Shown here in pieces: positions 43,390-54,559 of a stretch of DNA of 64,000 bases. This DNA comes from Topomyia yanbarensis (lineage: Eukaryota > Arthropoda > Insecta > Diptera > Culicidae). The position numbers were made by a program, and so were the translations under genes. Below the pieces are notes generated by a model that was given only the letters and a program-made list of their open reading frames with translations, was not told where the DNA came from and did no database searches. The stretch's first letter is position 1, and each line of letters begins with the position of its first letter. The stretch spans positions 86,883,113-86,947,112 of the forward strand of contig NC_080672.1 in assembly GCF_030247195.1 (NCBI RefSeq). The letters run 5' to 3'.

Positions 43390-44280
43390 TATCCTACCGG
43401 CATGCCACTGCACCGAATGTGTTTTGATCACTCATGCTCCCCAAAGTTGAAGTGATCAGCGAGAGTCTTATCAGTTCCAGATCGTGTTCGACACGGAGAG
43501 AATGCGAGAAGAGCACGTGCACGATCGTTCGCATTTAGTCGCGCGAGTGAGAGCTGAAGGTAACTCATTGAATTCGTGGGGAGAGCAACGCCGCACTGAG
43601 CTCCACTGATCGGTCCGTTGTTTTCGTTGGGGAACGAACGGTGATCTCCAACACGCCCGGCTCGATCAGTGACTTACATTCGTTCGTTCGGAAAACTTGT
43701 ATTTCGCTTTCTCTCGTGCGTCGTCTTTGGAGGCAAGTTTTGGGTAAAATATCATGTACCTAGGCGTGTATTCTGGGGCCGGCGTGTGTGTGTGTGTATA
43801 GCTTGGTTCGGTCCAGCAGCCGCTGTAGAGCGGAACGCGGGGACTGGAATTTGGAGTGCGTGTACCTCGCGCGCCTTGCCGCGGTATCCCCAATCGAACA
43901 GGGCGGAGTGGTTCTCCCGGTTTTTATTTTTATTTTCTACGCCTTCCCGGTTTGATGCTTGCTAAAGTGGCCCGCCGCGGCGCAACGATAGATAGAAACG
44001 TTGCTGGCGTGTTTGATCTGCTCTGGATAGTGCAATCGATAGCGTGTGTGCTTGTGGTTTTACGAGGAAGCGGAATTGCATGCCGGATTGCTGCAGAACG
44101 TGGAACCTACTACGTGCTGAATTCGGGCCTGCAAGAGCCCATGTGCAATTGGAGATATGTTTATGCGGAATAAAAAAAACATTGCCCGAGTGCGGTGTAG
44201 AAAGTGGCGGATATATCGTGCAAACGGGAAAAACTTCTATGGTTTTTCGTAATTGAGTGAATCGAGCGAACATTGATAGG
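43390..44280. promoter_or_regulatory. CpG-rich unique patch, candidate host promoter/5' UTR
   Basis: Around 43440-43720 the sequence is rich in CG dinucleotides, contains a CACGTG E-box (about 43516) and an initiator-like TCAGTTCC (about 43470), and reads AGCTGAAG then GTAACT near 43560, a plausible donor. Further GC-rich, repeat-free DNA continues to about 44280 with a short GT microsatellite (43784-43798). Overlapping frames on both strands lack known motifs. No gene is identified; strand is uncertain. Confidence 0.3.
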
Positions 44281-44840
44281 CGATGTATTAGCTTACCGAT
44301 GGTGGAGAAAGCAAAACAGATAGATGCTATCGAGCCCGTGTGGGTTTTTTTTCACTAGTGCGACTTCAAGGCGAATTCAACTTTTACAATCGACCTGTGC
44401 GAAATAAGATATTGCTGCGGAAACATGCGATGATAATGGTTATGGTTTCATCTCATACTTCTGGGTTGAATGAATATGAAATAAGAGAAAAACTTCTTAT
44501 AAACATCAAACTGTTCGGAATTTCACTTTGCTCTATCATCAAATATTGGAAAAAATTATATTACTACTTTTTGAAAATGTAAATCCGTGAATGTACAAAG
44601 CTGCACATTACGGAAGATCCTGAACTAATCTGAAATAGATGATAGATATCTTTATCTAATAAGATAAGAATTGGTTCGTCTCTAATCCATTAGAATCAGT
44701 ATCAGGTAATCGAAGTATGCTATTATTTTCCTAAGTTGAGAGCAATTTTAATAAAAACTATTTCTTATTTCATTAAAGAGAAAATTGTTTAAAACCGTCT
44801 ATGCTCGTGAATAGCACAAAACCTATAACTAAATTAGTAA
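44281..44840. other. Unannotated AT-rich DNA
   Basis: No supported feature. Confidence 0.3.
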
Positions 44841-44859
44841 TGGAATTTGTCTACGTTTT

Positions 44860-44935
44860 CTGTCACTAAGTTAGTGTCGGATTCTGATGAGACGATGTTA
44901 AAACGCAAATTCCATAACTAATTTAGTAATCGCAG
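44860..44935 (+). repeat. Short dispersed repeat F4, copy 3
   Basis: CTGTCACTAAGTTAGTGTCG and GATTCTGATGAGACGATG, then AACTAATTTAGTAATCG. The same unit occurs at 24708-24770 (plus) and 23262-23320 (minus). Confidence 0.7.
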
Positions 44936-44939
44936 TACT

Positions 44940-45865
44940 AATCGAGTTCGAAGTTTTTTCTCGATTGATTTTATAAGAATTACCCAAAATACGGGTATGC
45001 TAGAAATCCAAGAAAGACAAACTCGCGTTATTTCACCGCCAAGCTGACTTGGTATTGTTTGGTGCTGCATCAGGGCCATGAAATGGTAATCAACACGTTA
45101 TATTTGTTTATCACAACACTCGTGATGGTTGGTGTTGATAACGCGGGAGTATTTTTCGTTTCCGTTATGCAACCTCATTTACTAGTATGGTTGTATATCT
45201 ACCACTGTTTCCGTCAGGAAGCACGAAACGGCAAACAAAAAAGTGGTTACCTACAGGTGTACAAACGGTGTTTGAAGTTCATGCGCTTGTTTTCACTTTT
45301 CATAAAAACATGCTACCGCTATCGTGGATGTGCACAGTTTTAGTCAAAACTGTTCAATGTTTCTAAATTATAGTGGCGTGGCTGGCTGTATGAGGCTTGT
45401 ATTACAAAGTGTTTACTACACGGAAAACAGGGAATTTTTATATCACGAAAAACCCTGGGATCCACAGTGAAATTTTATTACACTATCAACAACCTCTGCA
45501 ATACATTTGCAGGTTAATTATGATTATAGAAACGTACAATAAGGTGTTTTCCTAAGCTCCCTCGAAATCGTTTCGTCTCTTCCAATTCTAAATAATCCGA
45601 GCACCTATTTTGAAGTTACGTTTGGACTTTGTCTTATCACTCACCTTTCAACAGATGGACGCTGAATGCCAAAGCGTAACACAACTTGTGCTTATGAAGC
45701 AAACATTTTATCCTCAGTGAAGTTCCGGAAGCACAGAAGTTCTCATTTTCTGATCGAACAAACACACCAAAATTTGGTTGTCGATTTCAGTAAAATTTTG
45801 CTGAATTTTCATCAGCTGAAAGTTTCTGCAATCGAAGATGCCAAAAGATCGGTAATTTGAACTGA
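44940..45865. other. Unannotated DNA
   Basis: The 94-codon frame at 45059-45343 has hydrophobic stretches but no known motif and no splice or repeat support. Nothing else stands out. Confidence 0.3.
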
Positions 45866-45870
45866 ATCAG

Positions 45871-46013
45871 TTTGGCAGATTCACTTTGCTGAAAATTCAG
45901 CAATTCAATTTGTTAAATTTGCAGTAATCCAGCACGGAATACTGAGAATTCGGCAGCTGCACTGTCAATTTGACACTTTTAATTGCTGATTTTCAGCAAA
46001 GTGAATCTGTCAA
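45871..46013. mobile_element. 143-bp hairpin MITE
   Basis: TTTGGCAGATTCACTTTGCT with GAAAATTCAGCAATT (45871-45905) is the inverse complement of 45981-46013 except for one base missing and one mismatch. The loop is about 75 bp. A related GCTGAATTTTCATCAGCTGA stretch lies just upstream at about 45800. The target duplication is not obvious. Confidence 0.75.
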
Positions 46014-46019
46014 ATTGAC

Positions 46020-46540
46020 ATAATTCGAATTATGAATGCAGTATTTAGGAATGTTTAACCTTAAAGGCGCAAAGCAATTTTTTTTTCAAATTTTCTGAAA
46101 ATTGTTTCACAGCTTTATTACGTTGCTTTGTTAATTTTGAGATGGTTTTCGCAATGTTGTTTTAAAACAACAATGCGCATGTATGGGTTAAGGTTGCTTG
46201 CGGTTTCAAATTCTTACTATTACAATGAGAAAAGAATAACTCCGTTCAAAAATATGTTTTTATGATTTGGGAGTTTGTTTATGATGCATCGATCGAACCA
46301 TGAACAATATTTTCAAATTAGACAAAATGTCGCTTGATTTACGAGCACATGAATTGAAACGCGAAGAATAGACTATTGAATCGTAAAATTATTCAAATCA
46401 TAAATAATGATTCTAAATATGTGAACTAGCACAAAATTCGGTAATAAAACCGCTGCTAACAATGTGAATCAATGGCATTAAAATTTAGCAAAATCTGAAG
46501 CCACATTGCTAGTACCATGACTTTATACCCAAAACGAATC
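46020..46540. other. Unannotated AT-rich DNA
   Basis: No supported feature. Confidence 0.3.
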
Positions 46541-46544
46541 TTTG

Positions 46545-46685
46545 GGAGCGGAAATGATCTGTTTTTTCGCTCTCGCACTGTGAGCGTGTGATGCGTTAGT
46601 GTTCAACTAACCTTATACTTGTGCGATACAATATCGTACCCCATAGCTATAAACTTTGCAGTTGTGTTTGGTTTATAAATATCAG
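46545..46685 (+). repeat. Dispersed repeat F7, copy 1
   Basis: GATCTGTTTTTTCGCTCTCG, CTGTGAGCG, GTGTTCAACTAACCTTATAC and TTGTGCGATACAATATCG match 58595-58725 in order and strand. No coding capacity. Confidence 0.7.
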
Positions 46686-46851
46686 TGAGTTTCTCTGGAA
46701 ATTGCAATATTTTAATACGAGAGCCATTTTTTAAAAGCGCTAACGATATCTTTAGACATATTTTTAAATTTAATACTATTTGACATAAAAAACTAAATAT
46801 CAGTTCAAATCAAAATGCATAAGTTATCCGCATTTCTCTATCAACAACAAT

Positions 46852-47098
46852 AGCTTTTTCGAAAGGCCCAAAAAATTTCCTATAACTTTCTCTTTGACAT
46901 CAAGGCAATATTGTAAACCATTTGAAAGCTACATGAAAACAACCAAAATACATATGATGTAACTGCATAGTTTAATAATCAGACCCTATGGTTGATTAAT
47001 ATTTTGATTGTTTTCGTGTAGCTTTCAAGTGGTTTAAAATATCGCCTTGATGTCAAAATTAAAATGACAAGATTTTTTTGGGCCTTTTGAAAAACCAC
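46852..47098. repeat. Foldback F8, copy 1
   Basis: CGAAAGGCCCAAAAAATTT, TTTGACATCAAGGC and GAAAGCTACATGAAAACAA on the left are inverted on the right (TTGTTTTCGTGTAGCTTTC, GCCTTGATGTCAAAA, TTTTTTGGGCCTTTTG). The dyad centre is near 46975. The inner part matches 62812-62962. Confidence 0.8.
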
Positions 47099-47099
47099 G

Positions 47100-47830
47100 T
47101 CCTGATGTCCTGGTTGAAAAGATACCAATTAAATTTTGGAAGATATATAGCTTTGAAAAAACCAATTTTTGTTTTGAAAATCGCCTGTAACTATGCAAGC
47201 AAAAGATAGAAACTTCATTGCTTCAACAAAAATATGCCATTATAACTCTTCTAAAAACTTCTAGAACAAAGTATTTGCGAGAAATTAACACATAAAAAGA
47301 TATTAATAGAAAACCAAATTGTCAAGAGCCACCCTACCATAAATATTGCAAAAATCATAGCACGTGAACCATTAGAGATAGCCATACAGTTTCTTCAGAA
47401 AAGTTGCTTCAATTGGATTGATTTATAACTTTGTAGAACATTATGTAGCTCAATTTTACATATCAGAAAAGTTGATACTTTGAATACCCTAACCACAAGG
47501 ACCACCCTAATTCAACTAATATAAAAAAATCGACAAGTTCGAAGAAAGTTTGCTGAACATACTTTATGTCTGAAACCGACGGTTTCAGCGAAAACAGTTT
47601 TGTGTTCCTAAATACAGCTTTGGGACCGTAATGCAATGGTAGTTTTGCAGTTGCATCAAAGCTAGCTCACAAATCGTGAGATAATGGTTGTCATTGGAGA
47701 TTGGAAAGCACCCACATTTACTTCTACGTCAGGAATAGCCCAGGGAAGCTAATTGTGCCGTTTATATTTTTGCTTTACTTCAATGCTCTGCATTTAGTGC
47801 TAACGTTTTCTCTCAGATTGTTCGCAAAAA
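47100..47830. other. AT-rich DNA with GCCACCCTA-type motifs
   Basis: GAGCCACCCTACC at about 47328 and GGACCACCCTAATTC at about 47503 resemble the ends of the 21.27-22.93 kb element. They may be decayed MITE ends. No gene. Confidence 0.35.
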
Positions 47831-47839
47831 AGAATTGAT

Positions 47840-49135
47840 AATGTGGGGCCTTCTTTATCGACATTTCCTGGGTTTTTACTCGCCTGATCAGTTTATTAAT
47901 TTCATCCGTTTATCTTATTTTATCTGCTGTTTTCATTTTATGCACTTTTGTATTCTCAATTTTTTTCAGTTCATGCATTTTATTCATTTTAGCACTGCTA
48001 AATTTTCCACTCATTTGTTTTGATCATTTCATCCAAATTGGTATTTTAACACAATTGAATTTGCTTTGTTATTTTTTTGCCTTTTTTAATTTTTCTTTTT
48101 TATTATTGAATTCATTTTATTCTGTTTCTTTCTTCTTATTTTTATTCATTTTACAATTCTATTCATTTTTAAATTTTAATCTATGTATTCATTTTATTGA
48201 TTCTCTTAATTTTATCCGTATTATTTATTTATTTTATTTATTTCGTTTATTTTTTAAATTTAATTTAATGTATTAATTTCATCCATTCAATTATTTAATT
48301 CATTTAATCTATTTATATATTTTATTAATTTTATTTATTTTGTTCATTCTATTCATTTTATCCATTTCATTGATTTTATTCGTTTTATTATTTTTATTCA
48401 TTTCATTCATATTGTTCGTTTCATTACCCTAGCAACACCAGTTGTTGACTAGGAGTTTCAGCAACATAGTTCGTTACATAAAGGTATATGACAACCATTA
48501 TTGCGCTGGTTTAGCAACCCAAAAAGCGCACGTGTAAAAGCCTTTGCTTATGCAACTAATCACTGTCGTTGCTTGTTACAAGTGCTGCTTGGGTAATTTC
48601 GTTAATTATAATACTTTTATTACTTATTAATTTTATTCATTTAATTAATATAATTCATTTACTTCATTTGATTCATTTTATTGATTTTTTTCGCTTAATT
48701 TAATGCATTTTATTCCTTTTTTTAATTTTATTCGTCATTCTTTGTTTTTCAGTTATTTGTTTTTCATTATATTCATTGTTTTCATTTTCTTACATTTCAA
48801 TCAGTTTATTCATTCTATTCATTTTATTAATTTTATTCATTATATTCACTTCATTCATTTTATTCTTATTTTAAGTTCATACATTTATTAATTTTCTAGA
48901 CGATGTTCAGTGATTTCTTTTATTCATTTCATCCAAATTTGACTCAATTTAATCTAGTATATTAATTTTGTTGCTTTTTTTGAAATTTTCTATTTTTTTA
49001 TTGAATGGGTTGAACTAATTTGATTTATTCTTTTTATTAATTTGGTTCATACTACTCCTTTTTTGAAAACTTTTTTTAATTTTTTTGCATCGTTCATTCA
49101 TTTTCTATCATGTGTTCAATTTATTCGAAGTTTTA
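47840..49135. repeat. T-rich low-complexity tract (degenerate TTTTATTCAT)
   Basis: About 1.1 kb is made of degenerate ATTTTATTCATTT-type units, except for the inserted MITE at 48423-48598. The small plus-strand frames here (for example 48055-48276, 48703-48891) encode Phe/Leu/Ile/His-rich peptides generated by the repeat and should not be taken as membrane proteins. Confidence 0.85.
48423..48598. mobile_element. 176-bp MITE inside the T-rich tract
   Basis: ATTACCCTAGCAACACCAG at the left and GTGCTGCTTGGGTAAT at the right form an imperfect TIR of about 16 bp. The content is of ordinary composition, unlike the T-rich tract it interrupts. TTCGTT occurs just outside both ends (48415-48420 and about 48598-48603), possibly part of a target duplication. 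Confidence 0.65.
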
Positions 49136-49139
49136 TTCG

Positions 49140-49450
49140 TGTGGAACTAAATACTGTGTTCATCACACCTCTATTTGGGAGCTAGTTCGCATGAGTTCTG
49201 CAAATTAATCAATAATCCAACAGTGATATGAGTAAGAAATGTCTCATTTCACTGCCAGGTGGATTAGGTCGGTTTTCAATTCGTTATTTCTTAAAAACTA
49301 CTTTAGATAATTTAATAAAATTTTGCATATATTTTTAATAAATCTATTTTTTTTGTTCTCCATGCCAAAAAAAAAATAAGTAGAGCGTATTTTAATTTTT
49401 GGAAACAAATAAATAAAAAATCACAGTAAACCGTCACAGTCGAACTCTGC
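49140..49450. other. Unannotated AT-rich DNA
   Basis: No supported feature between the T-rich tract and the foldback. Confidence 0.3.
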
Positions 49451-50559
49451 ATATGGGTCATTCCATGCGAAGTGATCAAGGCACGTGTAATCGACCTTCA
49501 TGGATTTGAACCAAATTTGCAGGAATTGTTCATCTAGGGCCAATATATAAAAACCCAAATTTTTGTGTCAATTGAACCACCCCTCGGGTCATGGGAGCAC
49601 CCCCCGTTTTGGCAAATTGCCAAAACCCTTGATTTTCTTTTAATCATATCTCCGGTTCTATTTACTCTAGAATCAAACTACAAGATGGCTTTTGAAGAAA
49701 ATGATTCAAGGAATCTAGAAAAAAATATTATTTTTTGCCGGCAGTGCTGCCAACTACGCGATTTTTTCAGTTAAATATTTAAAGTTAATAATTCTCTCAA
49801 TACATATATTTTAATTTTGAAAGTTTTAATGCCATCGCGTTCCTCAGTCATTTTTACATAAAGAACACTTATCATCCCAATATAATATGAGCGCGTCCTG
49901 AGATACACCGTTTTGAATAAAAAAAAAAAAAAACACCATTTCCCATATAAAATCGCAAGCGCACAACACTAAAAAACCAACTTGCGTATTCTGAGTTCAA
50001 ACATAATTTTTCGTGAAGTAGACGAGAAATGATGAAAAACTACGTTTTTGGTTTGCTTCTAGCAGATCAGGGTCGATTTTTATGACCGTTTGAAGATTTT
50101 CTCAATTTTGGCCAATAAAAATGGATTTTTATATGAGAAAATGGGAGTTTTTCCCTTCAAAACAGTATATCTCAGAATGCGCTCATATTATATTGAGATG
50201 ATAGTTGTTTTTTAAGTAAAAATGCCTGAGGAACGCGATGGCCTTAAAATTTTCAAAATTAAAATATATGTATTGAGATGAAAATTACCTTTAAATATTT
50301 AACTAAAAAAATCGCATAGTTGGCAGCACTACCGGCAAAAAACAATATTTTTTCTAGATTCCTTGAATCATTTTCTTCAAAAGCCAACTTGCGGTTTGAT
50401 TCTAGAGTAAATAAAACCGGAGATATGATCAAAAGAAAATCAAAGGTTTTGGCAATTTGCCAAAACGGGGGGTGCTCCCATGATCCGAGGCGTGGTTCAA
50501 TTGACACAAAAATTTCCATCTCCATCTTTTTTGATCACTTCGCGTGGAATGACCCATAT
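49451..50559. mobile_element. 1.1-kb foldback element
   Basis: The ends are ATATGGGTCATTCCATGCGA and the inverse of ATATGGGTCATTCCACGCGA. The arms include GGTGCTCCCATGA/TCATGGGAGCACCCCCC, TTTTGGCAAATTGCCAAAA and ATCTCCGGTT, and converge on AACAGTATATCTCAG/CTGAGATACACCGTT near 49905 and 50165. The right arm lacks about 80 bp present in the left arm (about 49479-49558). The loop is about 230 bp. A TA or ATA target duplication is possible. The frames at 49565-49774 and 50259-50525 encode the same peptide from the two arms. Confidence 0.88.
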
Positions 50560-50569
50560 AATAACATCG

Positions 50570-51440
50570 TAATTTTAAATTAAAACTCACACTCTCTCGC
50601 AAATCGAAAACGGTGCTCTCCATTTTTAGTACTTTCTTCTAGTTAAGGAAAAAAATACTACTTAGAGTTCAACGGGGCATTTGCCATATTCTCACCCACA
50701 ATCCATGGACAAGCATAGACTTTTGCATGTCCCCCACCCTCCCCTAAAGTGTTACTATGTTTTAATTGTCGCAAGGTTCTACTGTACCGATTTTGTTGGT
50801 TATTTTCGGCAAATTTGAGACTAAGAGAAACGAAAGCAATGAAATTGAAAGACGGATAGGTATTCTAGAACGAATCAGTTATAAACTTAGAACCGAATTT
50901 TCTAAGTGGTATATGGGTGCTAGTTGTACATATCACAAAAAAAAATTAAAAGTCCATTGTAATACCGGTATCATGTTCTCAAATATAAAGACAATTAGAA
51001 AGACAAAATATATTTGCAATACATTTCTCTGCATCTGTGCTATGAGGATAGTAGTATGCTAACATATCTGGCACATGACAATCTAACTTTCATAGTTTCA
51101 TAGCGTTGTTTGAGGGTGAAGGGGACGGGTTGAAAGCAAATTCACAATACAGACTGCATTCTCAAGGTAAAGGAAAGATGTTTCTTCATTCTATTGTTAA
51201 AGTGTTTTCGAAAAAGAAACGTTGTATTGTTTATAATTTCGTTATAGTTTCAAGTACGACGAGTTTCACATGTTGTATTCCCATCTACCACCCCTTTTTG
51301 GATAACCAACTCACACTAACCCAATTTAGCGATATACCTATCTGGTAACATCCTAGATTAATTGGGAGAGTTTGGAAATGTTAAAACAATCTCCTTCGTC
51401 TTTACTCGATCGAGCTCAAGGAGCCAGACTAGTTTTCATT
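50570..51440. other. Unannotated DNA
   Basis: A 98-codon plus frame at 50766-51062 has no recognised motif. Nothing else supported. Confidence 0.3.
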
Positions 51441-51704
51441 CGAACCTTCATTTACGATGGAAATAAACTGTTTTCTTTCGATGGTCGATACATTTTTTGT
51501 TCAATGTAAGCTGAACCCTACACAGAACATGCAAGAGGGCAATGGGTTGTGTTCGAAAGACGCGAGCGTTGATTTTCTTTCCGTTCCATGGCCAGCCAGT
51601 TTTTGTGTTGAACGTAAACTGAACCGAGTACAAAGTCAGGGCTCGTATGCGAGTGCGGCATCATTTGTATGTTACACTCGTACTGGCAGCATCGTACATA
51701 CACT

Positions 51705-51960
51705 CGTTCGCGGACGCGGTATAGACGGAAAGGTAAAGGAAAAGCTTGTTTCGTACCTGTCTCAAGTTTCCTGTCCATCGTTTGCTGAGAGAAGGTCACT
51801 ACGCCAAGCGTGTCGGTGCCGGAGCACTCGTCTACTTAGCAGCAGTGAATATTTTGCCACCGAAGTATTGGAGCTAGCAGGTAATGCTGCCCGCGATAAC
51901 AAAAAGCTCAAGAAAAGGCCTGCGCAACTTAAAAAGCCAACCTCATTATCACCGAAAGGT
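51705..51960 (+). pseudogene. Histone H2A pseudogene
   Basis: The sequence translates across frames to a decayed canonical H2A. The N-terminus reads [12 protein letters not shown] (SGRGKGGKVKGK in H2A). After a shift come [20 protein letters not shown] and ALVYLAAV, and after another shift [20 protein letters not shown] ([20 protein letters not shown] in H2A). The C-terminal third after the DNKK block is scrambled (LKKRPAQL where RIIPRHLQL is expected). Small deletions (GRI after FPV; the ME codons) and an internal stop make it non-functional. No intron is expected, as replication-dependent H2A genes lack them, so retrocopy and gene duplication cannot be told apart. No 3' histone stem-loop was found. 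Confidence 0.85.
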
Positions 51961-51969
51961 TTTTTTTAA

Positions 51970-53105
51970 CCAAAATAAAGCTAAAGGAAAGGTTTTTTGT
52001 AAAGTACGCTGTGCTCTTTCGAATTGTATTTTCGATTGCTCGTATGTATTAACGCTCGACATACTTTTGCAGATTATACATTTTAAAACACATGTTGAAT
52101 TAAAAGCAATAATAACATACCTTTGAGTCCATCTCCTAGTTCTAGTCCATCTATGTATGGGTCCAAACATTCACATACGCAAATACATTACTGCACGGCA
52201 GTTACATATCAAATGATATGAAGATCCGTACTCGGATTCACAAAGGTCACACGAAAAATGCTCAGCACGCTGAATAATAGCTATGTGATAATTGAGTTTG
52301 TAATGTCCAGCCAGTGCCTTGACTAGAATATTGCAATTGTACTTGTAAAAATGCAACAAATTCTTTGACATTAGTGGACGCACATCCGACAGAGAAGGTT
52401 GTGTTGGAAAGAAAATTTGCCAGCCACGCCAATGGTTGACATGTTCAGATGCAGTTCAAAAGCGAATCATGTGCTTTTCTTCCCGTAGACTTCTACGGAG
52501 CAAAACGTCCAAGTGCTCATTTGATCGATTGTTATAACTCTACAAGCAAATGCCCTTCAAGATCTAGAACTACCTGAAAAGAACTCAGGGTCTGTCATGG
52601 TTCCGTACAGCCTGGAAAGTGTGTGTCAAAAAGTCAATTGAGTACTTCATCTTCGCCAAACAAATAACTTTTTGAGTGAATTTCGAAATTTCGGAACCAA
52701 GCTGTTCGTCTAGAAGCATGCATAACCCGAAGAGAACGAGCCTCTTGTATGCTGCTATTATGAGTGAGTTAGTTTTAACTGTAACTGTAACTCACTTGGA
52801 GCTTCAATCGTTGAAAATACCCGTCAAATCTAGTTGCCAAATTCTCTTCGCAGAGGACCCAGTTCGTGAATTCGGGATTACGATATGTAACGTTATCTAG
52901 CGAACCGTTTAAATTATCTAAGATGAAGGATTTATGGTCAAATGATTACGGTTCGAACTTGTTCGGACGAGCCAGTTGCCTAACTCATGTGCAGTACTGT
53001 CAAAGCAGAGAGTTACATCTAACACATCGAGAGCCTTAGCATGGTTTTCTGGTGCCCTTGGCGGAGTCTCAGTTTTGCGCCCCTGTGGTGTTAACTTTGG
53101 CTTTG
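51970..53105 (-). mobile_element. I/LOA-type LINE relic with the RT domain missing
   Basis: Three pieces occur in correct order on minus: the end of an endonuclease (53105-52920, VLDVTLCFDSTAHELGNW), the endonuclease-RT linker (52780-52600, SIQEARSLRVMHASRRTAWF and EVLN-LFDTHFPGCTE), and an RNase H-type C-terminus (52440-52150). The reverse transcriptase that should lie between the last two pieces is absent. All frames are broken. Confidence 0.65.
52150..52440 (-). pseudogene. LINE RNase H C-terminal region
   Basis: On minus the frame reads PLMSKNLLHFYKYNCNILVK, ALAGHYKLNYHIAIIQRAEH, then CDLCESEYGSSYHLICNCRA. The GHYKLNYHI and CxxC...HxxCxC pattern is found at the end of I/LOA-group LINE polyproteins after RNase H. 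Upstream FFPTQPSLSDV is in the same frame. Confidence 0.7.
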
Positions 53106-53290
53106 TTTTTCATTTCGACTTTCAAAAAATAATTTATGTACATGGAAATATCACACGTACTCCCTACCTAATTTCACGTAAATTTCTGCCACAAATCTTT
53201 TACTGTATATTTATGAAATCAGTTGGCGCTAGGTGTTTAAAGGCGACGGAGGGAGCATCTGTTCAGAAGACTGTATATTAGGGTGACAAT
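53040..53290. repeat. Dispersed repeat shared with 55000-55200, plus F3 copy 2
   Basis: GTGCCCTTGGCGGAG, TTTGGCTTTGTTTTTCATTT and CGACTTTCAAAAAATAATTT recur as GTGTCCTTGGCGGGG, TTGGCTTTCTTTTTCAG and CGACTTTCAAACAATAATTT at 55035-55200, in rearranged order. Bases 53217-53290 match 23164-23235. Confidence 0.55.
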
Positions 53291-53299
53291 GGCATATAT

Positions 53300-54545
53300 G
53301 GGAAACAGGTGACCATCGAATTTAATAACTGAACGCACCTCTACAGCATTAACACTTCGAAAAAATCTTTTTGCGAAATTTTAGCTCAATCGGAAACGGT
53401 TAAGGGGTTGCGCCAAATTTTTGATGCTAAATGGTTAAGGATATAATGAAACGTCGAGATCTATTGCCACACTGAAATATTTTTTTAAGACAGTCTTTAT
53501 GGAACTTGAAAAATTTTGGATTTGAGTTGAAGCTGGGGTTTGAAAAGGAAAAATGTGAAATGTCTTAGAAATGCATGAAACAACGGATCTTGTATCTTCT
53601 CGTAAAAAATTGTTTTGACAAACGTTTGCTCTACGGAACGTTGAACTGATTGGTGGATTTTCGATTACGGTGCATATCATTAGATTTGCATTAACAGTCC
53701 AAGGGCCGCCACGGCATTCCCGTTATATTCCAGACAGCACCCAACCATCTTTTTACACAAGCAAAGTTGTTGATGCTTTTATGATCTATTGCTGATTTAG
53801 TTTCTGACATATTCTTCGTTCCAGTTTCTAATAAAATAGGTTGCATCGAGCGCTATATCTTGTGAACCACATTATTCATCCACTAAAAAATTCAGACGTG
53901 TCTTTCAAATTATATTTCCTATGATTGCTGTGTCTTCTTTCATATTTTTTAATTTTCACTGTGCGTCTAGATCTAAGCCCGTTCATAAAAAACTCTCATG
54001 AAATGACCCAAATGATTCTAAGATATCGAACAAGGTTCGTCATCAAAGAATCCGTGTTTCCATTTCAAATCAAACACATTGAACTAAATATTCTATTATT
54101 CCGCAAGACGCAGAAATATTTAGCTGTGCCAGATATTTCGAAACTTTGCGTAGATAAGCTCAGAATTGTGATATGTTGTCTATGGCAAAAAAATGACGTT
54201 ATTGGCGACAAGACTTTTAAGATGAACTAACGCGATTACATGCCCGCTCACAAAGTTGAGATCGAAGGAGTAGTTACCGATTCGAACTTGGTACGAGTGG
54301 ATCTACTGAAGGACGGGATTCACTGTTTCAAGAACCTCTTGCTCCAGTGAGCTAATCGGAATGAAAATAGCATCGGACGGGACAAAATTATGTGTCCCTT
54401 CAAACTAGTGTCGGCTTTGGCGAGGCTGCTTTGCGTCTTCTTCGACAAGGATTGTCTACATTATCGGTTATTAATCCCGCGCGTCATGCATGTAGTATTG
54501 CACAAATTTCAAGCATATTGGTCTTTGTTATAATATTTTTTTCTC
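53300..54545. other. Unannotated DNA
   Basis: No supported gene. A readable plus-strand piece at about 54238-54345 (PAHKVEIEGVVTDSNLVRVD) looks protein-like but was not identified and ends in stops. Confidence 0.3.
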
Positions 54546-54559
54546 TCTTGAAAGATCGC

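Noticed and set aside
45059..45343. Membrane-like 94-residue ORF
   Set aside because: No recognisable family, start context or splice support; expected by chance.
48055..48891. Hydrophobic small ORFs
   Set aside because: Generated by degenerate TTTTATTCAT low-complexity sequence.
49565..50525. Paired ORFs of 69 and 88 residues
   Set aside because: Arms of the 49.45-50.56 kb foldback; frames arise from the inverted repeat.
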